Origin: Bryopsis sp. KO-2023
Taxonomy: Eukaryota > Chlorophyta > Ulvophyceae > Bryopsidales > Bryopsidaceae
Direction: 5' to 3'
NCBI GenBank assembly: GCA_030272585.1
Contig: BSYQ01000007.1
Location: 1,988,001 to 2,052,000 of the forward strand
DNA: 64,000 nucleotides
The notes below the pieces were generated by a model. It was not told the origin of the DNA, searched no databases, and saw only the letters and a list, made by a program, of their open reading frames with translations. Below, piece after piece: positions 53,222 through 64,000 of this stretch. Position numbers and translations under genes: made by a program. Each line of letters opens with the position of its first letter. Position 1 is the first letter of the stretch.

Positions 53222-54433
53222 AGTGGGCTGCATCCTCATCCAATACACCAGTTTTTTCCAGTTTTGGAATGGCTTCCCTCCCACCCCCTTTTTTTAGCCC
53301 ATAAGTTTTCTCACAGATTTATTGTATTATTTTGATGTCCAGGGCCTTTGAAAATAAGGTTTCTTGTGAAGGAATTTTTTGGGTATATAGTTCTATGTTG
53401 GGGTTAGGTCCCCATTCTTTTGATTGGTTCTTTCATCAAGGAAGGGCCACAGTCTGTCTCGTTCATGAAGCGCCAAGACCGATGTTCCTGTTGTTGTTGA
53501 TTTAAAAAAAAAAGTTGACCGTGTTTTCAGAGGAATACACGAGTGCATTCTGGACCCGGTTTTACAATCACAATTTTCCTTAAAACAACACGATGGATTC
53601 TCCTGCCAACAACTGTTCTATATTCTTGTCGTTCAACATCCAAACGATGAAACCTTTTGTCGAAACAATGATGTTCCTTTCATATTTGGCCATGTGTGGG
53701 AATGTCTTATTGTTGTTCCTATAAACCTGATTGGCTTAGTTTTTTTACAAAGCTGGGAATAATATTTGTATGTTTTCATCAAACCACAAAAATTTGACTT
53801 ACTCTCAGAAAAAAACAAACAAAAAAACCAGCGTAAAGTTAACAGACAACGAAAAAGAAAGTAAGAATACAAAGAAAGAGAACAGATTTTTGAATGCACA
53901 TTGACCCAAGGCCCTGAGGTGAGCGGGAAATGTTGAAGAAAATGCATTCTTGCCCATTCTGAGAAAGAATTAATGGGGTGTATTCCATTTTATTGATATT
54001 AAAACACCAGTTTCGATTTTTTTTTCCTTTCAAAAATCCCTGACACGATCATTCCCCAAACAAACAAAAGTGTGTTGGAACACATGTTCAATATTTCACT
54101 TTCTACATTTAACCTTAACCAAAAGAAAACAATAACCATTGAGTTATATCTAGTTATAACTATTTATTCATTTCAGTTTATGCGGGAGGATTTGGTTTTG
54201 TGTTCATGAGCGAGGCCGGTCTCTTTTTGTTGGTTGCAGTTTCTTATTTGATAATATTCGTCTTCTCCACTGTCCTTTTCGATGAGTAAAATATGAAAAG
54301 TGTACCTCTAAAGGCAAGTAATGATAAACATAAGCAGTTGAGCAAAAAACTAAACTTGTGATGGGAAATGGTCTGAAAGACACTGCCATCATATGCAAAA
54401 TAAAATAAAATCAAGCATGAAGGCGTGATCAGG
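53222..54433. repeat. 1.2-kb dispersed repeat, copy 2
   Basis: Direct copy of 47499-48624 with the same end points. The most divergent part is around 53.9 and 54.1 kb, where this copy has extra sequence. Confidence 0.85.
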
Positions 54434-54700
54434 TGAGCGGTGCTGGCCGATGAAAAGAAAAGAAGAGAAAAGAAGAAAACAAAAGAAAAGAGATGTGGAA
54501 GTGTGGAAGGAAATTTCGAAATCAATTCGAGATCTTACAACGTATCTCTCCTGTGGTCTCCTCCACTCCGCCCCAATGCATTTAAAATATGAGCGCAGCC
54601 CTTTCTTTCCCTTTTTTCAAGCCGCTTGCTGAAATGCCGTGGGGTGATCTTTGTGCCCGTTGTTTTTTTGTTGTTGTTGGAGTTCGATTTCGAAGAAGGG

Positions 54701-55536
54701 ATGAAATTCGTGAAACGCTCCAAGCACAGGGCGCCCGTTTCTAATTCGTGTGCCCCCCCCGAAAGACAGTCTGGCGGTCGCTGGACTGACTGACGCTGCT
54801 GTGTGTTCGAGGAGCTGGAATCATGAGCTGGAGCATGTGAATCCTGCAGGCCCGCTCACACTTTCGCAAAACGCGACTCTGCCCAACGGCTTTCGAAATC
54901 GTCAGCGCTTGGCTCCTGATACGCTGATTATCTACGCAAAAGCATCCACTTACGGCGCGCACGCGCACAACAGCAGTCAAACTGGAGGTGTGATGTTTCT
55001 TTCGCGAGGTCGTCAGTTTGCGCTTGTCTCCGACGTGCGTTTTGGGAATTCTCGCATGGCCGTTAACCTGGATTACTTTCTGTGTTTCTTTGTTCGTTTC
55101 AGAAGGCCACACCCACTGCGAAAATGGGGGGTTCGCCCTTCGAAAGCCCGGTCGCGCAAAAGGTCGTGTGCGATGACCTTTCGACATTAGGTACGGCTTC
55201 TGGTATTATTCACTCGTTCTCGGGAAAAGATCCAGCGCCGTTCGATCACAAGGCTTATCGCAGGTCGCAGTCAGTGAATGCACACTGTCTTTCCGCTCAG
55301 GCATTCCATCCAAACCGATCCGTCCACCGGTGAAAAAGTCGCCTTTCGCTCAACCTCCCGCGAAGGACGACGCGAGCGCATCGCCAGCGGCGAAGAACAG
55401 GGACTTGATGAGGGGATGTCTGTTCGACTGGGAGCTCGTGCAAAAAATGGGCTCCTCGATGGAAGACATGATCAAACTGACGCCCCAGGGACGAACCTTG
55501 CAACCCACTCTCTCCAGCAAAAGATTCGTACAGTGA
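54701..55536 (+). CDS. Unrecognised three-exon gene with a possible poly-C frame break
   Basis: Exons ending 55034, then 55103-55190 and 55301-55536, join in phase (0, then 1) with GT/AG borders. Reading: RSWNHELEHVNPAGPLTLSQ, LAPDTLIIYAKASTYGAHAH, then KATPTAKMGGSPFESPVAQK, then IPSKPIRPPVKKSPFAQPP and a C-terminal NRDLMRGCLFDWELVQKMGS ending RFVQ. No signal peptide or membrane segment is visible; Pro/Lys-rich in the third exon. The best ATG (54701, MKFVKRSKHRAPVSNSCAPP) lies in another frame and would join only across the C8 run at 54754-54761, so a one-base indel (real or sequencing error) or an unseen splice is needed. I recognise no family. Confidence 0.5.
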
Positions 55537-58500
55537 CAGTTCGTATTTTTTTCTCTTTTTCTCAGGGAGGGGGAGGGGGGATTTGTCTGTTTATGAATAT
55601 CGATGTTGTTTGTGCTTGTTATTTTTGTTTTTCCTTTCTCTTTCTTCCAACCCTAAAGAAGAAAAAAAAATACAACTCAGCTTTGGGCAAGCATATGGAG
55701 TTTTTTTTTTCCCTTTTTTTTTGGGGGGGGGGGCTTGCATATTCCAAGAAATTTAAAGGAAAAAGAAAAGAAAAACAGCAGGGGGGTTTGATCTCATTCG
55801 ATTCATTCAAAAGGCACATTCACTGGTTTTGAGGGTTTTTGTTTGTTTTTGTTTTGTTCTTTTTTTTGGTGGGGCCGGGGGGTAATTGGACGAATCGATA
55901 GCGGAAAAAAAAGAAGAAAAAAACATTTATATAAATTTGTGGTTAACGTACAGTTAACAAATGTTTGAAAGGGCGTTTCGAGGTGATGAGTTTGGTTTTA
56001 AAAAAAAGAAAGGGAAAAAAAACAACAGTACAGGATGGGCAAATGTTATCCGCAGTGTGTGTTAGGCAGGTGGATGGGGGTCCCATGTCTGCCAGAAACT
56101 GAACAAAAAGCATAATCAAAAAACATTCCCATCCAGAAAAAAAATGCATATTGCAAGGAGGAGTTTTTTTTTCTTCTCCTGTTGTGTCGAATCAAGAAGG
56201 GTGAATTTGGTGTATATATGGGATTTGCAAATTAGAGGATGCTAGTTTTACGGTTATCAGCAATGTGTGGTTGAAGAATTGCAACTTGGAAGAGGAGGGG
56301 GGGGGGGAGGGTCTGGTGCATAAGACATCCCCATACTTGTTGTTGATTTGGAAAAAACTTCCAGTTTGGTGATAAGAGGGGAGAAAAAAAAAGAAAAAAA
56401 AAGTCTCTGGGAGGACATCGTGAATTTTTTTTTTTCCACGAGTGTCTATTTATCAACGGCATCAAGATTTTTTTTTTCTTTTGGATGAATTCAATTCTCA
56501 AAAGGGGGGGAACGGTGGCGGTGTTTTTTTTTTTTTTAATTCGAGGGGGGGTGTTTTGGATATTCATGGGGGTATGCATCGACGAGTGAGCGATTTTTGG
56601 CGAGGAAATTGTATGGCAGTCATGGGTACGGTTCAGGAAAATGATGGATTGGTGGCCAAGAGATGTAGGTGTGGTTTGTGTAGTTGATATACCGAGGAAT
56701 GCTGTTTCGGTGGTGATGTAAGTGGAGGAATTCCAGATTCTTGTAACAGTGTTTTTCCCCACTGTTCTCTGTTGGGGGGCAGTGGGGTTGATACACCGGC
56801 ATGTGGATCAATTTTTGCTAATATTTCCACAAAAATAATATAATTGCATATGGTGGATGGGCTAAATCACCTCATTGTGGGCGATGATCAATATGGCCAA
56901 GGTTGCTTAATGTAAATTCAACAAATTCAACAATTCACATTCATGCATATGGTACAAGTCTTAACTTTTTGGTGATATACTTTTATTTTTTCCTCGTCAT
57001 ATTTCTCAGGATGGATATTCTTTGTAGCATTTTCACCCCTATTCTTGGGCGTCGAAATTTGACGGGGTCCGAACCAGAATGTGGGGGAGCAAAGCAAGTG
57101 CAAATAAAACATCCCTTCGGCTCTCATTTGCTTATGTCATTTTCAGTGATTTGGTGCACCCACCAAGTAACGTTATTCTCAAAAATGTTTTGTTCCATCT
57201 CTTTGCATTACATCAGGAACACCATAAAAATACAACCATCTTGCTGCTGTTCGATTCACACGTAGCGGTATCAACGAAAGGAGGTTCTCCCCCCACCCCC
57301 CCAAGCAAATTGCCTCTGCCTTTCCAACCCCCACAAAAACACCTCCTTCTATTGATAAATGTAAGTATTTGTATCAGACTGATATCATTAAAAACACTAT
57401 TATGCCAACACTCCAGTTCTTGCTGTATTCTTTCTATTCCTCCAAACTTATACCACATCACAGGTAACGATTTCTGTTTTCTTTTTTTGGTTTATGGACT
57501 ATGTTTCTTTTTAAATTTCTAGCTCCCGATGATCTTTTTTTCTTTTTTTCCTTTTTTTTCTTCACTGAATTTCCCCCTCCCCCTCAAGCTCCATAACAAT
57601 TTTGCAGGAGCACTCCCTTTTTTTTTTTTGAAAATTCCTGGTGGCAAACGAAAAAAAAACTCTGTACCAGTCTTTCTTCCTCCGATCCAAAAATACCTTC
57701 TGGCTCAATGCTATTTATCCTCGAAAAATTCAATTTCTTGTTCTCTTCGTTTTTTTCTTTTAAATTTTAATCCGGTAATGCACACCCAAAGCCCCCTATT
57801 TTATTCCCCTCCACCCCCCCCCAAAAAAGAAACCAAAAAAACAACCCCAAACCCCTATTCGCCCCTTTTGCATTTTCCTTCCCCCCCCCCCCCCCCCTCC
57901 TCTTTTGACTGCGATTTCCTCCCAAAGTAATGTGCGTGCAAGGTCTTTTCAAGCCATTGCAAAAAAAAATACAAAAATAGCAGAAAAAAAGAAATAAATA
58001 TATAAAAAAAGCAATCAAAACTACAGGTATGGAACTTGTGCTCCCATTGATTTCTTGAGAAAAAGAAATAGACAGACTTCTCTACCACGTTCGGTATTGG
58101 ATCTTTTTTTTCCTTCTTTTTTTTCTTTTCTTTCTTTTTTTTTGGAAAACACCCGTTCTGCCCTCCCAGCATTGAGCACCTGGTACAATTACATAAAACC
58201 TTTTTACAAAACCCACAACACACGTCTACAAGAAATCAATTGAGGACCAAAACCCACCCCCCTCCCCCCCGAAAAAAAAAAGCAGCAAAGGAAAATCAAA
58301 AGAGAAGCTAAAAATAGAAGGAAAAAAAAATCTCATGATGGAACCCTGGAGTCAAAAAGCTTTTTCATTTTTTTTTTTCATTTTCTTTCTTTCTCTTTCT
58401 TCTTTTGATGTATATAAAAAAAAAAAAAACCGAAAAAAAAAAAAAAAGCAAACACAAAAATCAGATGAAGTCCCGACCCCTTTTTGTCTTTTTTTAATAT

Positions 58501-58867
58501 ATATATGTATTTTTTTTCTTGCATCTTTTCCCATCGTCTATGCTTTTTCTTTTTTTTTTTCTTGATATCAAGTGCAGCTCTTCTCACCACCCATCACCAG
58601 CCCATATTGTTCAACGGAATTTTTTAAAAAAGGGAAAACAAAAAAAGAAGAAAAGAATGAACCCGAAACTGCTCGCCCTGTTTCTTGTTTTTTTTTTTAA
58701 AGGGGGTTCTTTTTTTTTCCGAACGAAAACCGTAGTGTTGCCAAAAAGAAAACAGGACAGGAAAAAAAAAATACATAGACAAACAATACATGAAACCAAA
58801 TGCGATCTTTTTTGTCTTTTTTTTTCTGAGAGGTCCTACAACCCCCCCCCCCCTCCCTTCCCCTTTT
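55537..58867. other. Long low-complexity intergenic stretch
   Basis: Dense A, T, C and G homopolymers, including T-to-G junction tracts (55.71, 55.86 and 56.53 kb) and C-to-A tracts (57.82 and 58.26 kb). Apparent ORFs are Lys- or Phe-rich translations of these runs. Nothing gene-like found. Confidence 0.5.
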
Positions 58868-61800
58868 TCACTTTCGACCCTGCTGGTCATTGGTTCGATT
58901 TTGTGTCAATAATGCTGCTTGCGATGTATGAGTTTGGGAGTAAAAAGATTGTCCGAGGGGTTCGGCTTCCAATCCTGAAGTTGCGATCTGGACTTGCGTG
59001 GGGGCTCCATCCACGTCGGGCACCGCCATTATCCGTGAATAAATCAACGTATCCACCACAAGAGCAGTCTCGTTTCCTCCTGGCAAAAGACAGCAACAAA
59101 AGATAAGAAACCACCTCAAAACATATGTATATATAGATATCCCTCCACATCTGAATCGCATGCTTCACAATAGGACAAGCAAAATGGTGTTCTTCTTTTT
59201 GGAACAAACCGCTTACCGCTCAGATTTGGATCTATGACTAATGACCAACATTTATTCAATTAGGCCTACTCGATTAACCTTTCTTCGATAAACACACCGC
59301 AAATTAGCGGGGGGGGGGGTCGTTTTTTCTTTTCAAGGGTGCGACTCACCTCCTTCTTTGTTCAGTCCTCTGTTCGACTCCACAGCCACAATCCCGTGAT
59401 GTGCCAACGCATGCTCGACCGCCAGGGCAGCTTCCGGAGTGATTCTGTTTCCGGACAGCTTCAAGACCTCCAACATGGTGTTGACCCTGACTGCATCCCC
59501 CAACATCCTGGCCCCTTCATCGTCGATTTCGTTCTGCGACAAATCCAGCTCCGTCACCACGCTGTCCTCTTCCAAAAACTTTGCGATCACAGCCGTCCCT
59601 TTGGCGCCGATGCCGTTGTTCATCAGCCCCACTTTTTTCAGAGACGTGTTCAGCACCAAAGCTTCCACGATCGTTTCAACCCCCTTGTCCCCAAGCTGAT
59701 TATCCCCCAGTTCCAAATGCTGCAACATGTTGTTGATTTTCAGCATCCTCGCCAGGTGCCCCGCCCCGGTGCTCGTCAGACTCGTGTTTTTCAAATTCAG
59801 CTTCTCCAGCGTGTAATTCTCGTCGAGGGCGTCGCAGATGTGACACACACCTTCGTCCCCGATTGCATTATTGGCCAAAATCAGCTCCACGAGATGCCGG
59901 TTTTGATGGACGGCCTCCCCCAAGCACTCGGTCCCCTGATGGTCGATTCTGTTGGTGTCCAGGTCGAGGAACTTGAGCGTGGAGTTTGTTCTGAGCCCGC
60001 ATGCCAGACCTTTGATGCCTTCGTTGCCGATGAGGCAATCCACCAGGGAGAGGCACTCCAGAGTGAAACTGAATCTGAGCAAGTAACCCAACGATTCTCC
60101 TCCTTCTTTGCCGATCCGGTTTCGGTTGATGTTCAAACGCTTCAACATAATGTTGTGGGCACGCAGAGCTCCCGCAATGTATCTGGGACAGGCCAAAAAA
60201 TTAAATAATTCAAAAAGGAAAAAAATCAAGCAACCAAAAAAACCATCCTATCATCCGTATCCAAAAAAATCAAAAAATCAAAATCATGCGGGGTCGAAAA
60301 AATCAGGAACAAAACAGTGAAAAAATCATCTCGAAAAAAAACGAGCTGTTGGCGTTCAACCCTCACCGGATTCCCTCCACTTCTATCCGGTTTTTGGAAA
60401 GATTCAGTACTTCCAGCGTCGAATTTTTCCTCAGCATGTCAGCGATGTGGCCCGCCCCTTCGTTTCCCAGATTATTTCTAGAAAGATCGATCTCCTTCAT
60501 GCCGTGGTTATTTCGCATCGCTTCCGTCAAGTAAGAAATGCTCAATGGACCAGCATCTGAGATTTCGCAGCCTGGTGCCATTATCTGGGGTTTTTTTTTG
60601 GGGGGGGGGGGGGGGTTGGCAAACAATGATGTCAGAAAGACTTGAGATGTTGAGATTGAAAAAAAATTAAACAATTCTGGAGGGGTTTATGCGAAAATAC
60701 TGAACCACCCACTTGAGGGAAGTTATGCGAATGCGTTTTCATCATTGATGACTAAGCAGGACAACCACAGCCCACCAGGAAAACCCTCGAGTAAAAGAGA
60801 AAGAAAAATTTTTCCTTTTTTCAAAACAATGAAATAAAATAGACTACCATACGAAACAGGTCCTTTGCAGATTTGCTCACCCCCCCCCCCCCAAAAAAAA
60901 AACAAAACAAATAAAAATGTTATCTAGAAACGAAATTCACCTTCCGAAGTGCGAAAGTTCGAGAGGAGAGACGGCACACGTGCTTGAAGACTCCCAACCC
61001 GGAGCTCGGCACTTTCTCGACATACATTTCCTCGTAGATGTCGTTGTACATGTCCACCCAAGGGAATTCTTTCAGCGAGCAAACCACTTTGACTTTCGGT
61101 GATGGCCTCACTTTCTCCCCCTTACGTTTCGTCACGATCGTCTGCAAGAAAACATCGAATCGACCGTGAAAATATGCTCTTTCAATTGAAGGAAAACAGG
61201 CATGCATTGTTTTTTTTTTTCGTTTTGAACATGAAGATGTAAGGTTTTGCTTGGGGTTGCTGGAGCAGCCTTCAGGTGAAGTTAGTGTTTCTCAAAAACC
61301 TGAACTGCTTTCTGTCTAAAAACGAGCCCATCAAATTGAATTGAACCACCTGAGCATATGGGGAATATTCCGGAGCTTTTGTAAAATTTTCAGGCACTAA
61401 TCTTCTTGAGCCCCCAGGTTTGAATGCACAGTTTTTTTTGTATTTTTTTTAAATTTCCCCCGCTGGCTTTGGGCCGGCTTACTTGAACAGCATGGAATGC
61501 GGGTTTCCAAATTCCGAGTTTGCTTTCGCTACGGAAGCGAATGACTTTCACTCCATGAACCAGCACATTGACTGCAGAAACAAACGTGGTGAACCACAAT
61601 ATCTCCCTTTTGATGACTCCGCCTCTCAGAGCTACGACTAACCTTCAAAAATTAGAAAAAAAAAATCAGAGGACAAAAAGTAATCAGCATTAGAAATGGC
61701 AACATAATGCCACTTTCATTTTGCATGACTTTCGCATTTAGCAAAGGAATCGCCAATTATTGGATTTTCCCCCAACGATTATAGGTTTCTCCCCCCCTCC

Positions 61801-62587
61801 CAAAACAAAAATAATAATATAAAAAAACAAATAAAGTATCTATATATATATGTATACTTATGTGAAAAAAAAACACAAATGTTTTCTCTAAAGAGACAAA
61901 AAATTGACGGTAAGGTGGTAAAGATTATTCAACAAAACTATTAAAAAAAACCTCGCTTTTTCTCTCTAAAATGCTTCAATTTCTTTTCTGGGAGATGTGA
62001 AAAAAACACCAACCAAAAAAAAAAAGGAAAAAAAAGGGCACACCTTATTACCGGATAATGAATTGCGGCAAAGACTGGAACCAGAACTCATAGACGCCCC
62101 TGAAAAAAATAAACTGCCTGGTTCTTTGATCCGGCATCCTCTTCAGCCGCCCCTCCCTGGACCCCATGTTCATGATCGTCTCGAACGTGAAAAGAGTAAA
62201 CTCCCAGAAAAACAGCCACACCGCCACAGACACGTCCGTCATCAAATACCGCAGAAACGTGAAGGGGAACAGCCCGACGAACACCCAAGGCTTCACCCAC
62301 CAAGAATCGAATTTTCGAAAATGGGGGCCTTTCACAACCAGCGAGAAGGAAATCACGATGCTGGGGGCGACCGTGAAGAAGGAGGTCGCGGTTCCGGTGT
62401 TGAGGTGGTCTCCTCTCAGCAGCAGCACGGCCATCATGACGTCGGTGCCCCATTCGACGATCTGGAGGAATAGATAGAAGATGAGTTTGAAGTGGTAAAC
62501 TTTGAAGGGGCGATACTCGTTGGCCGTCCTCCATCGGTTGAATTGGTATTTCAACTTATCCACATCCCATTCCACTGTCGCCTCCAT
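58868..62587 (-). CDS. XK-related-like membrane domain fused to leucine-rich repeats
   Basis: Six exons, 62587-62052, 61642-61483, 61141-60941, 60584-60367, 60182-59350 and 59079-58868, join in phase (2, 0, 0, 2, 1) to 719 residues. Residues about 30-235 hold several hydrophobic segments: LIFYLFLQIVEWGTDVMMAV, SFFTVAPSIVISFSLVV, WVFVGLFPFTFLRYL, VWLFFWEFTLFTF, EFWFQSLPQFIIRLVVAL. The pattern GTD...A in the first segment and E...SLPQ...R later resemble the XK/XKR family of lipid scramblases. From about 315 to 645 follow ten or so RNI-type leucine-rich repeats of about 28 residues (LKEIDLSRNN- and LKFLDLDTNR-like, then EG and an aliphatic helix). A 70-residue tail without repeats ends it. The start ATG is the first in the exon; an upstream exon is possible. 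The LRR call is certain, the XK-like call moderate. Confidence 0.75.
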
Positions 62588-63790
62588 GCTTGGCCAACTA
62601 CCTTCAGCACAAAATGTTATGTTAAAAATATACAGATACATTCTCAAGATTGAACGAAACAGAAGGTCGCAACTGAATTGTGATGTAATTTTTAATAGAT
62701 TTTTTTCTTCTTCTTGAGGCCGAGTTGTAGCACGAAAAAGAAAAGAAATACAAAACGATCAAAGTTGTGTTTCTGTAGGTTTCTTTTTAAAACGAATATT
62801 TTTACTTTATGGTTGATGACACTTTGAAGACAAAAATGACAAAGAAAAATAAGAAATAAGACAAATAAGAATTTCTTATTGCATCATGGATCATCCCAGC
62901 ATCATGTTTCAAAAAAAACATTAAGCAAAAACCCGACAAACCCAGGATAATTTCAAACAGACACATACACACACAAAGAAAGAAAGAACCCTTTCCCTCA
63001 AGTTTCCAAATCAATTTATTTTTACCCCCCCCCCCACACACAAAAAAAAGAAAATAACAGAAAAAAAAAGTATTAACAGAAAAGAAATGAAATGAAGCAA
63101 ATTGGTCAGGGTATGGGCGTCATGCGACACTCACCACGTCAACTAAGTCCCTTGTTAAGCAGGCTTGACGGTAGCCGGTTTTTTCGACACGTGACCTGGG
63201 GTCCGACCTTGACGATGGGATGTCCGGTAGTGAAAACTAAGCCTATACCTAATTTCTGTCTTTTTTTTTCTATTCTTTTTCAGCAAAGGTCAAGCAACCC
63301 CCGCCGTCGAACCGAACGCAGAACAAAAAAAACTCCCGCGACACACCTCTACGTCAGGAAAGCGAACGATGTCCAGAAAAAAATGTTCAGCTTTTTTTTC
63401 CCCGACCAAAAAAAAAAAAGAAAAAAGAAAGAAAGAAAGAAAGAAACCACGCACAAAAGATTGCAAAACAGAATGCTGGCGTTGTTCCTCCGATACGACT
63501 GCTTGTTTCGTTGGCTTCCTCTGTTTTCCTTCGCTCGTTCCTGTCGGAGCCTCAAGAAGTGCTCCTCGTTTTCCAGACCATCCTACCCATGAAGAGCAGT
63601 GTGAGCGAGACGCTGAGCCCACCAAGTCATTACGTTTGTGTGACATTCCGTGACGTCTGTCGTACAAGGCGGCGCCCAAGGTACAACAGAAACGTGAAAA
63701 AAAAAAACGTGAAAAGGAACAGTTCGGCTTGTGTTCGACCTCGTTATAAAAAGTGGTTTCTGTTTCTCGCTGCTGGAGTGGGTGTTTGGG
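62588..63790. other. Divergent intergenic region
   Basis: Between the minus-strand XK-like/LRR gene and the plus-strand gene at the right edge. Mostly low complexity, with poly-A runs at 63409-63420 and 63060-63070 and a C run at 63027-63038. A complex-sequence island at 63100-63240 has no ORF or RNA fold I recognise. Confidence 0.4.
63745..63752 (+). promoter_or_regulatory. Possible TATA box
   Basis: TATAAAAA lies 46 bp upstream of the ATG at 63791. Spacing to the ATG is short, so the 5' UTR would be only about 15-20 bases if this is used. Confidence 0.35.
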
Positions 63791-64000
63791 ATGGGGAGAA
63801 AGCGAAGAGCGCGGGATGGCCCGGACGGGGTTCCGTCCGACATGGAGGACGAAATCGATACTTTCGCGAATGCGAAGGACAAAGTTACGCTGAACGTTTC
63901 GGATGGGGAAGGAGAGGGGGATACCTCAGAGGAGGAGGCGATTCTGGACCTGCACGATTCTTCGGACGAAGAGGAGGAGGAGGAGGAGGAGAGCATGGAT
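63791..64000 (+). CDS. N-terminus of a SAS10/UTP3-like nucleolar protein (cut by window end)
   Basis: Seventy codons run from ATG 63791 to the edge with no stop: MGRKRRARDGPD, then MEDEIDTFANAKDKVTLNVS, then acidic EEEAILDLHDSS and a run of eight Glu. The order basic start, DEID.F...KD.V.L and acidic block matches the start of plant and fungal SAS10/UTP3 proteins (small-subunit processome, 18S rRNA maturation in the nucleolus). Only the N-terminus is present and such acidic sequence is easily mimicked, so the call is moderate. Confidence 0.55.
   Translation, partial: MGRKRRARDGPDGVPSDMEDEIDTFANAKDKVTLNVSDGEGEGDTSEEEAILDLHDSSDEEEEEEEESMD

Noticed and set aside
58335-58799. Lys- and Phe-rich ORFs
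   Set aside because: They read A and T homopolymers on both strands, with no coding character.
59339-60208. 289-codon ORF on the plus strand
   Set aside because: It is exactly antisense to the leucine-rich repeat exons, which have splice borders and clear repeat periodicity on the minus strand.
63100-63240. Structured RNA gene (snRNA, 5S or similar)
   Set aside because: A complex-sequence island between low-complexity flanks, but I could not match any RNA family or fold.

Overview
The window is nuclear DNA of a eukaryote, most likely a streptophyte (charophyte-type) green alga. The strongest pointer is a five-exon gene (37.2-40.4 kb) joining a Ser/Thr kinase to a PP2C phosphatase, an arrangement I know as a conserved single gene of land plants. 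A GARP (B-motif) transcription factor at 43.0-44.5 kb and a plant-type CACTA transposon agree. Introns are GT-AG and mostly about 50-550 bp, with very long homopolymer runs. The species itself is inference.

Layout. 0-1.2 kb: five phase-0 exons of an unrecognised Pro/Glu-rich gene on the minus strand, running off the left edge. 2.8-3.6 kb: a GTGCGGGG-motif repeat array with a 120-bp inverted repeat. 4.06-11.76 kb: a tiny LTR element (TRIM) that has been hit by a complete Ty3/gypsy chromovirus (Ty3-A, 4279-11557). 11.8-15.2 kb: no gene recognised, three perfect palindromes or hairpins. 15.25-36.03 kb: a deep nest of elements. The outer layer is a DIRS-like tyrosine-recombinase retrotransposon (minus strand). 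Its reverse transcriptase is split by an LTR element (L2, 17928-34749), which itself holds a 5.0-kb CACTA DNA transposon (18630-23639) and a second Ty3 chromovirus (Ty3-B, 24247-33414). Target-site duplications support every insertion except the DIRS: GTCAC, TGGGG, CGTTG, TAA, CCATC. The CACTA element carries exons of a host-like PDZ-Sel1 gene.

36-64 kb is the gene-bearing half: kinase-PP2C, GARP factor, a secreted S1-protease homologue whose catalytic Ser is Asp, two exons of an unrecognised gene, a coiled-coil tail-anchored protein, a second TRIM (52216-53075), an unrecognised three-exon gene, a six-exon gene joining an XK-related-like membrane domain to RNI-type leucine-rich repeats, and the start of a SAS10/UTP3-like gene at the right edge. 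A 1.2-kb repeat occurs twice (47.5 and 53.2 kb).

The genes do not form a pathway. The coherent story is mobile-element stratigraphy: at least seven elements of four structural classes, with near-identical LTRs implying recent activity. Exon joins were checked by hand for GT/AG signals and reading phase, with no transcript data. Family assignments come from motif recognition without database search.
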